A stretch of DNA of 64,000 nucleotides from Paucidesulfovibrio longus DSM 6739 (GCF_000420485.1 NZ_ATVA01000013.1:62001-126000); one strand, 5' to 3'. Positions 35,129 through 43,553 are shown, counted from the first letter of the stretch. A program made the numbers and translations. The notes: generated from the sequence alone by a model not told the origin.

Positions 35129-35680
35129 ATGAGCAAGCATATTGGTTACATTAGAGTCAGCACGTTAGATCAGAACACAGAGCGTCAACTTGATGGCGTG
35201 GACCTCGACAAGATTTATGAGGAAAAGATCAGCGGAGCGACCACAAAGCGGCCTCAGCTTCAAGCCTGTCTGGATTATCTGAGGGACGCCGATACCCTTC
35301 ACATCCATTCAATGGACCGCCTTGCGCGAAGCATGAGAGATATTGAAGACACAGTGAAGGAACTCACCGAAAGAGGCGTGACAGTTCAATTCCACAAGGA
35401 AGGATGGGTATTCAACGGAAAGATGGACGCTACCCAGACACTTCTTTTTCAAATGCTTGGGGCTGTCTCGCAATTTGAGCGGTCTATCATCAGGGAGCGA
35501 CAGGCAGAAGGGATTGCCAAGGCCAAGGCCAAGGGCAAGTACAAAGGCAGGAAGCCCAAGCTCTCTGAGGAGGAAATGAGCGAGATCAAGCTGCGCAGTG
35601 AGGAAGGCGAGGAAAAGAAGACGCTAGCTGAGGAATTCGGGATTAGTAGGCAGACTCTCTACAGGCTTATCAAGATTTAA
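35129..35680 (+). CDS. Serine recombinase (resolvase/invertase family)
   Basis: A 183-residue small serine recombinase. The N-terminal catalytic domain has GYIRVSTLDQNTERQ with the nucleophile about Ser11, EEKISGATTKRP and the helix SMDRLARSMRD. AVSQFERSIIRERQAEGI leads into the E helix, and a C-terminal helix-turn-helix (TLAEEFGISRQTLYRLIK) binds DNA. This is the Tn3 resolvase/Gin-Pin invertase architecture at normal length. Its base composition is more GC-rich than the rest of the island, which suggests separate acquisition. It reads opposite to the other island genes, with its own promoter and terminator. Confidence 0.93.
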   Translation: MSKHIGYIRVSTLDQNTERQLDGVDLDKIYEEKISGATTKRPQLQACLDYLRDADTLHIHSMDRLARSMRDIEDTVKELTERGVTVQFHKEGWVFNGKMDATQTLLFQMLGAVSQFERSIIRERQAEGIAKAKAKGKYKGRKPKLSEEEMSEIKLRSEEGEEKKTLAEEFGISRQTLYRLIKI

Positions 35681-35704
35681 CAAGATATGAATCAACTCCC
35701 AAAG

Positions 35705-35730
35705 GCCCATGTAACAATGGGCTTTTCTTT
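35705..35730 (+). terminator. Terminator of the serine recombinase
   Basis: GCCCAT (35705-35710) pairs with ATGGGC (35717-35722) around a 6-nt loop, followed by TTTTCTTT. Confidence 0.75.
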
Positions 35731-35778
35731 GCTTCTTTCTATCTTGACGTGTATCTGAATTTTGGAGGTCAAATAGCA

Positions 35779-35844
35779 ATGGAAGAATGGTCAAGAGAAG
35801 AAGTTATAGATTCAGGTGGTTATTCAAAAAATGCTATATCCTAA
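35779..35844 (+). other. Mini-ORF with an in-frame stop, probable remnant
   Basis: ATG 35779 has GGAGG 11 bp upstream and gives 21 residues (EEWSREEVIDSGGYSKNAIS) to TAA. The same frame then continues IERMDLIEAFLGKNWVKID to TAA at about 35918. It may be a small gene interrupted by one stop codon. The segment 35920-36371 has no supported gene; 35990-36190 is noticeably more GC-rich than its surroundings. Confidence 0.25.
35820..35839 (+). repeat. 20-bp direct repeat, copy 2
   Basis: TTATTCAAAAAATGCTATAT; 18 of 20 identical to 34783-34802. It lies inside the mini-ORF, where it encodes YSKNAI; copy 1 would encode YSKSAI in the equivalent frame. Confidence 0.5.
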
Positions 35845-36371
35845 ATCGAGCGGATGGATCTCATTGAAGCCTTCCTCGGCAAAAACTGGGTGAAGATTGA
35901 CTCCAAAAATGGTGTGTAAGGGGACAATTTGATCGCTGAAACGTAAAAATGCTCCTCGTTTCGCTTGTTAAGTTGGATTTTTAGGAAGATTGACGCGCCT
36001 CCCCTGTCGCAGGACATGGAGCGGCACATAGTGCTATTGTCCCGGCTACAAAATGCTCAATCAAACGGATCTGCTTCTCACGACCCAAACGGCTCTTTCG
36101 CATTTCCATACCGATACCCCAACGGAGTTATCTGGGAGTTCGCAGTTTACCAGCTACGAGTTTACACGAACGCTCAGGGAGACTGGAACGCCTAACATTT
36201 CAAAAATAATAACATTTAAACCAGCCTCATTAAATTCATAAAGTCAAAGTGAATACTTTAATAAATTACTCCTGGACAACTGAATAGGTCATGCTTTCTT
36301 CGTTACAGGCCCGATTGAGCAAGAGAATAGGCATACATTGAGCTACTCGCAGGAATTCTGTCCAGTTCAAG

Positions 36372-37817
36372 CTAACCAATTCCAATGGTGTTACTTGTTT
36401 TAAGCACACGCTGATACTCTTCAAGCATTTTTTTCCGTAATAACTCATCATCTTCTTCCCAGACAATAAAACTATCGTGAATGGGGAGACAGGGCTTTTC
36501 TTGCTTTGTGAAAAATTTTAAGACATTAGATGCGATGCAGCTATCAATGTTTTGTAGTCTTGTGCCGACTCCAGAAAAGAACCACTTTGCTATTGGTGCA
36601 TGTAGCTCCATCAGCCCATCGAAAATTGTGCCAATTTCTTCAGTTGTTAGATTTTTCAAAAAACCGTTACTGTCATAAATCTTTTTCTGAAAGGCTTTTT
36701 GGGCTTCATCTTTATTTTCCGAATTGAACACTATGAGCATTGCGACTTTGCATTCATTTCGCCAATGTTCATAGCCTTTGATTGTATATGCATCACCTTG
36801 AAAGGGCTTATTGTTAGAACGGGCATATAACATATTCGCATGTAGGCAGTTGTAATCCAGTTCAACTGTTTTTTTCCCATTAATCAGAATGTATTCACGA
36901 AGCTTCAAAGGCTTGCCATCGACCCCAAGCCTTCGGTTGTACAAACACTGGATAAAATGTCCATAAAACCTGCCACCGTGGGTAAAGTTAGTATCGTCAA
37001 TTTTATTGAAAACCCTTCTAACTTGACCAAAGGCAAAGGTGTCAGCATTGTCAAAGGCACACTGCACTAATGCGGCTTTTTTGAAATCAGGCATCTCCTC
37101 CATTGTAAACTCAAATTGAGACAAGAGTTGATTGTATTCTTTTATGAATTCCTCTTCCTTCTCAATATTGATACGATAAGATAACCCTAATCCGGTGTGA
37201 CTCACCTTTGGTTTTCTTTCATAATAATTTATTGCCTTCACATACTTTGACTTTCTTTCTCTTCTTTCTCCATCTTTTTTCTTTTTTCCGGTTTTTTTCA
37301 TCTCAACTTTTTTTTCATGCACATAGATTGGATCAATTTCAGGTCTCAATTGAACCCTTCCGATAAGTGCGTTCAAATACTCTGACTTAAATTTATCAGT
37401 TAAAGTTATGATTGTGCATTTCCCTTTCTTGACATCATATTCTGAGATAAAATTGTTATGGCCTTTACGAATCTGAAAAAATCCAGAATCAGCTAACTTG
37501 TTTACAATTTGAATTATATCCTTACTGAAACCGAGAGGATTATAAGCATTAGATTTAACCCAATAATCAGATGCAAAAGGGATAACTATTCCTTCATTAT
37601 ATTTAGAATAACAGTAAATGAAGTTTAATAACAATTGTTCCAATACTAAATTTATTCTTGTTTGAGGTTTTATATTTGAGAAATCTATTTTAGAAAGAAT
37701 ATTTTGAATAAAGTTATCAACAAGATATTTATCAGAATCTTCACAAATATACTTTCTAATCCAAATAGCTTTTATTTTATCAGAACTATTTAATTTAATA
37801 TTACTAATAGACACCAT
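36372..37817 (-). CDS. Polymerase-like protein (family-A / T7 RNAP palm motifs)
   Basis: A 481-residue protein from ATG at 37817 with GGAG 6 bp upstream; the longer frame to 37907 crosses a poly-A tract and is less likely. The N-terminal 200 residues are AT-rich and Lys-rich. The C-terminal half carries what look like the three core motifs of single-subunit polymerases: motif A VELDYNCLHANMLYA (about 318-332), motif B R-x3-K-x6-F-N in WRNECKVAMLIVFNS (about 351-365), and motif C LPIHDSFIVWEED (about 444-456), where HDS matches HDE of Pol I and HDS of T7 RNA polymerase. There is no exonuclease domain. It may be a replicase or primer-polymerase of the island. Similar unannotated proteins occur on other islands, as far as I recall. 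Confidence 0.6.
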   Translation of the reverse strand: MVSISNIKLNSSDKIKAIWIRKYICEDSDKYLVDNFIQNILSKIDFSNIKPQTRINLVLEQLLLNFIYCYSKYNEGIVIPFASDYWVKSNAYNPLGFSKDIIQIVNKLADSGFFQIRKGHNNFISEYDVKKGKCTIITLTDKFKSEYLNALIGRVQLRPEIDPIYVHEKKVEMKKTGKKKKDGERRERKSKYVKAINYYERKPKVSHTGLGLSYRINIEKEEEFIKEYNQLLSQFEFTMEEMPDFKKAALVQCAFDNADTFAFGQVRRVFNKIDDTNFTHGGRFYGHFIQCLYNRRLGVDGKPLKLREYILINGKKTVELDYNCLHANMLYARSNNKPFQGDAYTIKGYEHWRNECKVAMLIVFNSENKDEAQKAFQKKIYDSNGFLKNLTTEEIGTIFDGLMELHAPIAKWFFSGVGTRLQNIDSCIASNVLKFFTKQEKPCLPIHDSFIVWEEDDELLRKKMLEEYQRVLKTSNTIGIG

Positions 37818-37827
37818 AATAACTCCA

Positions 37828-37843
37828 TTTTTTTTTTTTTTTT
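37828..37843 (-). repeat. A16 homopolymer in the leader of the polymerase-like gene
   Basis: Sixteen consecutive A on the coding (minus) strand, 10 bp before the start codon and just before the ribosome site. Such tracts change length by slippage. The rest of the gap 37818-38119 is AT-rich; a hydrophobic 70-codon frame there has no ribosome site and I do not accept it as a gene. Confidence 0.6.
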
Positions 37844-38119
37844 GTATAAAGGTAAACAATTCTATCATTAGCGGGAGAAAAGCCTTGTAACCCTTTAATA
37901 GCAACATAATCTTTGTCTCAAGCCAAAATTTGCATTATTAATAAAACTGTTTACAACACAATAAACACATAAAGTAAATAATACTTCATCTGCCAAAGTC
38001 AAGAGAATGAGTGTCATATAGTTACTACAGTCTATAAACACCGTGAGCAATAAAATTGACGTTAATTGCATACTTTTTTGAGAGAGTAACAGGAGCATCG
38101 TTTCCATTGCAGTTCTCTT

Positions 38120-39547
38120 TTAGCTTTTATGTGAGTCATGCCTCCTGCAACTAATCACAGCACGGCTCGTTAAATGGCTCAAATCCAGTCCACGATATTG
38201 AAATCGTTCCATCGCCTCAGACAAAACCTCAAGGGAAAAGCCATTGCCATAACGCCCTGCCATTCCTCTCTGGGCATGACCTTGGAGTGCATCTGTAATT
38301 TCTTGTGTAACACTGGAATCTCGGCAAGCGTCCTCGAAAGAATGCCGAAATGAATGAAAAGAGATTTTCTTGTGCTTAATACCCAAATTATCAAGAAAGT
38401 GCCGGAACCGCTTAGAGAATGTGCTGGAGTATGTACCATCACTCTTTGCTTGTGGAACATCAGGGAACAGCCGCTTGCTTCCCGCCCTTTTCATCTTATC
38501 CGCATATGACATAACGCCGAGGTCCATCAAAATTTTGTGGACAGGAATTTGCCGTTTTGAGGTCGGCGTTTTGAGAGTTTTGTCTTCGCCTTCTTTGTTA
38601 ATGTCAAAACAGTAGACACTCCCGCCTTCGACCAGCTCAACAGCAACAACATCCTCGACATAGAGTTGCACGATCTCATAAAGACGCATTCCGGTGAACA
38701 AAGCAATCAACGGCACCCAATAGTTTGCACAGTCTCGCATGATATTGGGTCCAGGCTTGTGCCTATGCCGCGCTGAAATGAATCCCGTATAGGTCGGAGC
38801 GTGGAAGATGGCGGTCAATTCTTCCAAGGTGAAGGGACTACGCTCGGCTCTAGCGTTTCCTTCCTTGGGTATGGTGAATATTGGTGCCAGTCCGTGGGGA
38901 ACTTCATCGTAATTCTTTTCGGCCCACTTGAAAAAGGCCCCTATAAAGCCCAAATTTCGACGGAGAGTGCTGTTTGCCTGCCTAGTCATCCCCATCGACC
39001 GCGCCTTCTTCGCAATGTCTACAAGTGACATTCCCCGGAAAATTTTGAGTAGGTTCCAGCGAGGTGGCAGGTCTTGCACCAAAACCTTGAATTCCCGTGC
39101 ATCCTTTTTCTCATAGCTACATAAAGGACGATCCCCACGCGCTTTGAGAAAATGATTGAGTGCAACTTGGGTGTCTCTGGCAGTGTTAGCTTTCCACTTG
39201 CGAGTTTCTGGGCTTGAAAACCATGCTTCAAAGGCTTGTGACAATAAAGGGCCAGCAAGAGGCTTCTGGGTAAGCTGGAGCAAAGAACGGGGTTGGATGG
39301 GATTCTCCTCGAAAACAGACTTGAAGGAGAATTCACCAGTAGAATTATTTCGGCAGGTTTTGAAACCAGCACGAATTTTACCGACTTCGACAAAATAGCG
39401 ATCGACAGCCTTCTCGAAATCAGCAGTACGGAGAGAAACTGTGACCTCTTTGCGCCCTATCCCGCCCTGCAAATCAGACGGAACAGCTACCCTAACTTGG
39501 TAGATTCCTTTCTTACCACGCCGCTTTAATCCAGGGTAATTGGACAT
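38120..39547 (-). CDS. Tyrosine site-specific integrase
   Basis: A 475-residue phage-type integrase. The N-terminus (KRRGKKGIYQVRVAVPSDL) is the short domain seen in many island integrases. A core-binding domain follows, then the catalytic domain with the first Arg in FTGMRLYEIVQLY (about 300), HSFRHSFED with HxxR (about 410), and GHAQRGMAGRYG with the later His and the nucleophilic Tyr. The start at 39547 has AGGAG upstream. Its 5' end is 100 bp from the intact tRNA-Ser. It should catalyse integration into, and excision from, that tRNA gene. Confidence 0.95.
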   Translation of the reverse strand: MSNYPGLKRRGKKGIYQVRVAVPSDLQGGIGRKEVTVSLRTADFEKAVDRYFVEVGKIRAGFKTCRNNSTGEFSFKSVFEENPIQPRSLLQLTQKPLAGPLLSQAFEAWFSSPETRKWKANTARDTQVALNHFLKARGDRPLCSYEKKDAREFKVLVQDLPPRWNLLKIFRGMSLVDIAKKARSMGMTRQANSTLRRNLGFIGAFFKWAEKNYDEVPHGLAPIFTIPKEGNARAERSPFTLEELTAIFHAPTYTGFISARHRHKPGPNIMRDCANYWVPLIALFTGMRLYEIVQLYVEDVVAVELVEGGSVYCFDINKEGEDKTLKTPTSKRQIPVHKILMDLGVMSYADKMKRAGSKRLFPDVPQAKSDGTYSSTFSKRFRHFLDNLGIKHKKISFHSFRHSFEDACRDSSVTQEITDALQGHAQRGMAGRYGNGFSLEVLSEAMERFQYRGLDLSHLTSRAVISCRRHDSHKS

Positions 39548-39563
39548 GCTTGTTACTCCTCGC

Positions 39564-39586
39564 TCTGTAGCAAGTCGCTGTAGCAA
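39564..39586 (+). repeat. Putative integrase arm-site repeats, right end
   Basis: CTGTAGCAA at 39564 and 39578 (14-bp period). The pair matches 27772-27793 at the far end. It overlaps the integrase leader, so integrase binding could also repress its own gene. Confidence 0.5.
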
Positions 39587-39647
39587 GTCCAAAGAAAAAG
39601 GCCTTGTTTGTCAGCAAGATACTGAAAAACAAGACCTATTAAAATCG

Positions 39648-39739
39648 TGGCGGAGAGGAGAGGATTTGAACCTCCGGTAGAGTTTCCCCTACACACACTT
39701 TCCAGGCGTGCTCCTTAAGCCGGACTCGGACACCTCTCC
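39648..39739 (-). tRNA. tRNA-Ser (anticodon GGA)
   Basis: The minus strand gives a 92-nt tRNA including the encoded CCA. Acceptor GGAGAGG pairs with CCTCTCC, the anticodon stem CACGC/GTGTG holds loop CTGGAAA with anticodon GGA (reads UCC/UCU), the long variable arm is typical of serine tRNAs, and the T loop is TTCAAAT. It is the integration target of the element at its left; its 3' 88 bp may come from the element. Confidence 0.96.
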
Positions 39740-39807
39740 GCGAGGAAGTCTGACCTAATATAAAACCATTTGGCTGGCAAGCCCAAAATGGCAAAAAAAT
39801 TACGAGA

Positions 39808-40731
39808 TCAGTTTTTTCCTGGAATTTCAAGCGACCCGCGATATTCCTCCCAACTCGAAATCCCCCACTGTTCCACCAGGGCCGCGAGTTCGTCCACGAG
39901 CCGGAAGGCGAAGTCCGGCCGCAGGAAATTGGCCGTGCCGACCTGGACGGCATGCGCGCCCACAAGGATGAATTCCAGCACGTCCTCGGCGCAGGTGATG
40001 CCGCCGATGCCGACCACGGGAATTCCGACCGCCTGAACCGCCTGATGCACGCAGCGAAGGGCAACGGGCTTCACGGCCGGACCGGAAAGTCCTCCGACGA
40101 CGTTGGCGAGACGGGGCCTTCTGGTTCTCGCATCCACGGCCATGCCCGTCAGCGTGTTGATCAGGGAAAGTGCGTCGGCTCCGCCCTGCTCTGCCGCACG
40201 GGCGCACACCGCGATGTCCGTGACGTTGGGCGAAAGCTTGACCCAGACGGGCTTGCTCCCCGCACGCTTCTTCACGGCCTCGGTGACGAGGGCGATCTGT
40301 CGGGGGTCCGCGCCGAAAAGCGAACCTCCCTGGCTGACGTTGGGGCAGGAGACATTGACCTCCAGGGCAGCAATGCCTTCCTCCGCAGCCAGGACTCCGG
40401 CCAGCTCTCCGAATTCGTCCGGACCGCACGCATAGAGATTGGCGACGACGGCGGTCTCCTTCCAGGGCATGGCGGGCAATATCTTGCTGACAAATACCTC
40501 CGCCCCGGGATTCTGAATCCCGATGGCGTTGAGCATGCCGCAAGGAGTTTCCGCAATGCGCGGCATGGGGTTGCCTTCGCGCGGCTTGAGGGAGAGTCCC
40601 TTGGCGACGATGCCGCCGAGAGCGGCCAGATTTCCGAAACCGGAAAATTCCAAACCGAAGCCGAAGGTGCCCGAAGCGGTCAGCACGGGGTTCTTGAGTT
40701 CCAGCCCGGCAAAACGCACGCTGAGGTCCAT
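39808..40731 (-). CDS. pyrD: Dihydroorotate dehydrogenase, catalytic subunit (class 1B)
   Basis: A 307-residue FMN enzyme that oxidises dihydroorotate to orotate in pyrimidine synthesis. It starts MDLSVRFAGLELKNPV with AGGAGAT upstream; the longer frame to 40788 overlaps pyrK and is rejected. The catalytic-base loop EVNVSCPNVSQGG contains Cys, as in class 1 enzymes, and the FMN phosphate site is VGIGGI. The next gene upstream (pyrK) supplies the FAD/iron-sulfur electron-transfer subunit. Confidence 0.95.
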   Translation of the reverse strand: MDLSVRFAGLELKNPVLTASGTFGFGLEFSGFGNLAALGGIVAKGLSLKPREGNPMPRIAETPCGMLNAIGIQNPGAEVFVSKILPAMPWKETAVVANLYACGPDEFGELAGVLAAEEGIAALEVNVSCPNVSQGGSLFGADPRQIALVTEAVKKRAGSKPVWVKLSPNVTDIAVCARAAEQGGADALSLINTLTGMAVDARTRRPRLANVVGGLSGPAVKPVALRCVHQAVQAVGIPVVGIGGITCAEDVLEFILVGAHAVQVGTANFLRPDFAFRLVDELAALVEQWGISSWEEYRGSLEIPGKN

Positions 40732-40750
40732 GACGATCTCCTGATTCGGG

Positions 40751-41536
40751 CTAGAGGGTGATGTCCTTGGCCCAGAAAACCGGACCACGGGTGCAGGTCT
40801 GAACGTGGTGGCCGCCGGAGTCCTTGCAGACGCAACCCAGACACGCGCCGACGCCGCAGGCCATGCGGTTTTCCAGCGAGACCTGGGCGCGCGCGCCGAT
40901 TTCCAGTGCAGCCGCCTGCACGGTGCGCATGAACGGCGTCGGCCCGCAGCAGAGGATCAGCCCGTCCCGGTATTCCTTGACCTTCGCGCGCACGGCATCG
41001 ATGATGCCAGGAAGATCCGCTGGAGAACGCTCCTCCAGACAGGAACGCCGCAATCCGCCCAGCTCCCCATATGGGTAGCAGCCCACCGGAACGCGATGGG
41101 CGAACACCAGTTCCAGATTTTCAGGCCTGGGGTGGCGTTCGGCGTAGCCTATGAACGGAGCCAGGCCGACCCCGCCCGCAAGGAGCAGCGTGGGAACGTC
41201 CGGCTCCACGGCGAAGGAATTGCCGAGCGGCCCCCAGACCGTAACCTTGTCACCGGCGCGAAGATGTGCCATTCGTCCCGTTCCGCGTCCGACCTTCTGG
41301 AAAAAGACGCTGAACATGCCGCTCTGATCCGCGTCGCCCCGGCAAATCGAGAAGGGACGCCCCCAGAGCAGAGACTGATCCCAGTCCGAGGGCCGCAGCA
41401 TGACGAACTGACCGGGACGCCACCCGTCCCAACCCGGACTTTCAAGCCTGAGTTCGTAGAACTCTCCGGCCCGCAATGATTGACCGACGGGCAGGATTTC
41501 TCCTACTCTGACTTCCTTGCAAATTTTTTTCAGCAT
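40751..41536 (-). CDS. pyrK: Dihydroorotate dehydrogenase electron transfer subunit
   Basis: A 261-residue PyrK that passes electrons from PyrD's FMN to NAD through FAD and a [2Fe-2S] cluster. FAD binding is indicated by RPFSIC (about 64), and the NAD domain has LLLAGGVGLAPF. The C-terminal cluster ligands are in CGVGACLGCVC and a last Cys in VQTC. M at 41536 is chosen; the frame extends 8 codons further to a TTG. It is 19 bp before pyrD in a two-gene operon. Confidence 0.94.
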   Translation of the reverse strand: MLKKICKEVRVGEILPVGQSLRAGEFYELRLESPGWDGWRPGQFVMLRPSDWDQSLLWGRPFSICRGDADQSGMFSVFFQKVGRGTGRMAHLRAGDKVTVWGPLGNSFAVEPDVPTLLLAGGVGLAPFIGYAERHPRPENLELVFAHRVPVGCYPYGELGGLRRSCLEERSPADLPGIIDAVRAKVKEYRDGLILCCGPTPFMRTVQAAALEIGARAQVSLENRMACGVGACLGCVCKDSGGHHVQTCTRGPVFWAKDITL

Positions 41537-41582
41537 GGGCGAGGCCCTCTTGAGCAGCAATACGATGAATCAGGACAACAAC

Positions 41583-43553
41583 ATGTCCGATGGGAAGACC
41601 CCGGAAATCATGGCCCCTGCCGGCGACCGCGACAGCTTTCTGGCTGCGCTGGCCGCGGGAGCGGATGCGATCTACCTGGGGCTGAAACACTTCTCGGCCC
41701 GCATGCAGGCCCAGAATTTCTCTATCAGCGAACTTGCGCGGCTGGCAAATCTGGCCCGCGCGCGGGGCGTCAAGGTGTACGTCGCCATGAACACCCTGGT
41801 CAAGCCCGGCGACGAGGATGCGGTCGGACGACTCGTGGACCGCGCCAGCCGGATCGTGAAGCCCGACGCGCTCATCGTGCAGGATCCAAGCATGTTTCTG
41901 TTGGCGCGGCAAGCCGGGTTTCAGGGCGAGCTGCACCTCTCCACCCTCGGCAACCTCTCGCACCCGGCGGGGCTGCGCATCGCCCGCGACCTGGGCGCAA
42001 GCCGAGTGGTCATCCCCCGGGAACTGAGCCTTGACGAGGCCCGAAGCATGGCCGAGGCCTGCCCCGACGATCTCGACCTGGAAATCTTCGTGCACGGCGC
42101 TCTCTGCTACTCCGTATCCGGCCGCTGCTGGTGGTCGAGCTACATGGGCGGCAAGAGCGGCCTGCGCGGGCGCTGCGTGCAGCCCTGCCGCCGCCTCTAC
42201 CGCCACGAGAAAAGCGACCAGGGCCGCCGCGCCTTTTCCTGCATGGACCTCAGCCTGGACATCCTGACCAAGCCGCTGCTGGACGTTCCCAAGATCAACG
42301 CCTGGAAGATCGAGGGGCGCAAGAAAGGCCCGCATTACGTCTATTATACCGTCAAGGCCTATCGGCTGCTGCGCGACCGCCCCAAGGACGCCCAGGCCAA
42401 GAAGGACGCCATGAGCCTGCTGGAACAGGCCCTGGGAAGGCCCGGCACCCATTCCGCATTCCTGCCGCAGCGGGCCTTCACCTCGGTGCAGCCGGACAAG
42501 GATACTGGATCGGGCATGTTCATCGGTCCGGTCAAGACCGTGAACCGCAGGCCCTACCTGAACCCGCGCATCGACCTTTTTCCCGGCGACCTGCTGCGGG
42601 TCGGCTACGAGGACGAGACGGGCCACCGCGTGCTGCCCGTACGCAAGCGCGTGCCCAAGGGCGGCCGACTGGACCTGCCGCCGGGGAAAGGACCGGCAGC
42701 CAGCGCGGGCATGCGGGTCTTCCTCATCGACCGCCGGGAACCCGGACTCATTTCGGAACTGCGGCGCATGGAAAAGGAACTTGCGGCGCAACCTGAGATC
42801 GAGGCGCCGGAAGCCTCGAATTTCGTCCCTGCCGCCTTGCCCACGGCCAAACCGGACAAGGTCCGCCAGCTCAGCCTGATGCGCATCCCGCCCAAGGGCC
42901 GGATGCAGGACATGACCGGGCTCTGGCTGGAGCAACGCTTGGTGGAAAGCCTTCCGCGTTCCCTGGGACGTCTGGTCTGGTGGTGGCTGCCGCCGGTGAT
43001 CTGGCCGAACGAGGAGGAACGCTGGGCCGACATGATCAGGATCGCCCTGGACAAGGGGGCGCAAACCCTTGTGCTCGGCGCGCCCTGGCAGGCCGGGCTC
43101 GTGCCCGACAACGCCGCCAGGCTGATCGCGGGACCGCACTGCAACATTTCCAATGCCTATGCGGTGCAGGCCCTGGCCGATCTGGGCTTTTCCGGATCGT
43201 TCGTCAGTCCGGAGCTGTCCAAGGACGAATTCCTGCGCCTGCCTTCCGAAAGCCTCCTGCCCCTCGGCGTCGTGCTCAAGGGACTCTGGCCGCTGGGCAT
43301 TTCCCGCGTTCTCGGAGAAGGCGTAAAAATCGGCGAGGCATACAAAAGCCCCAAGGGCGAGACCTGCTGGGTCAAGCCGCTGGGGCAGAATTACTGGATC
43401 TATCCGGACTGGGAACTGGATCTCTCGGCCGAGGCCAGAATGCTGGAACGCGCCGGGTACGCCTGGCTGCTGACCATTCGCGAGCATCTTCCGAAAAAGA
43501 TCCGGCCGTCGGACCGCAGCAGCAAGTTCAACTGGGATCTCAAGCTGCTCTAG
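41583..43553 (+). CDS. U32 family peptidase-like protein
   Basis: A 656-residue protein of the U32 group. IMAPAGDRDSFLAALAAGADAIYLG at the start, as split blocks, and the cluster region EIFVHGALCYSVSGRC, then GLRGRCVQPCRR (about 178-220), are diagnostic. Members now studied (RlhA, TrhP) are needed for hydroxylation of rRNA or tRNA bases, and their conserved cysteines probably hold an iron-sulfur cluster. This one has a long C-terminal extension. M at 41583 follows AGGA; M at 41565 is an alternative. Divergent from pyrK. Confidence 0.88.
   Translation: MSDGKTPEIMAPAGDRDSFLAALAAGADAIYLGLKHFSARMQAQNFSISELARLANLARARGVKVYVAMNTLVKPGDEDAVGRLVDRASRIVKPDALIVQDPSMFLLARQAGFQGELHLSTLGNLSHPAGLRIARDLGASRVVIPRELSLDEARSMAEACPDDLDLEIFVHGALCYSVSGRCWWSSYMGGKSGLRGRCVQPCRRLYRHEKSDQGRRAFSCMDLSLDILTKPLLDVPKINAWKIEGRKKGPHYVYYTVKAYRLLRDRPKDAQAKKDAMSLLEQALGRPGTHSAFLPQRAFTSVQPDKDTGSGMFIGPVKTVNRRPYLNPRIDLFPGDLLRVGYEDETGHRVLPVRKRVPKGGRLDLPPGKGPAASAGMRVFLIDRREPGLISELRRMEKELAAQPEIEAPEASNFVPAALPTAKPDKVRQLSLMRIPPKGRMQDMTGLWLEQRLVESLPRSLGRLVWWWLPPVIWPNEEERWADMIRIALDKGAQTLVLGAPWQAGLVPDNAARLIAGPHCNISNAYAVQALADLGFSGSFVSPELSKDEFLRLPSESLLPLGVVLKGLWPLGISRVLGEGVKIGEAYKSPKGETCWVKPLGQNYWIYPDWELDLSAEARMLERAGYAWLLTIREHLPKKIRPSDRSSKFNWDLKLL

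Larger units (their letters stand above)
27600..39735. mobile_element. Integrated element at tRNA-Ser(GGA), about 12 kb
   Basis: The segment is bounded by two 88-bp copies of a tRNA-Ser sequence (27600-27687 and 39648-39735). Inside, base composition drops sharply to AT-rich compared with the GC-rich flanks, and a tyrosine integrase gene ends up 100 bp from the intact tRNA. Cargo: TerB-N protein, BrxD-like ATPase and Lhr-like helicase (one operon), a serine recombinase, a polymerase-like protein and several small or broken ORFs. No conjugation, capsid or replication-initiator genes were recognised, so it is probably an integrative island or satellite that needs help to transfer. Confidence 0.9.

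Noticed and set aside
35841-36241. Three overlapping 60-76 codon frames
   Set aside because: They lie on both strands over the same bases, with no ribosome sites or family features; none can be preferred.
37895-38107. 70-codon hydrophobic minus-strand ORF between integrase and polymerase-like gene
   Set aside because: No ribosome site; its Leu/Phe/Ile content is what AT-rich noncoding DNA yields, and it covers the likely promoter of the downstream gene.
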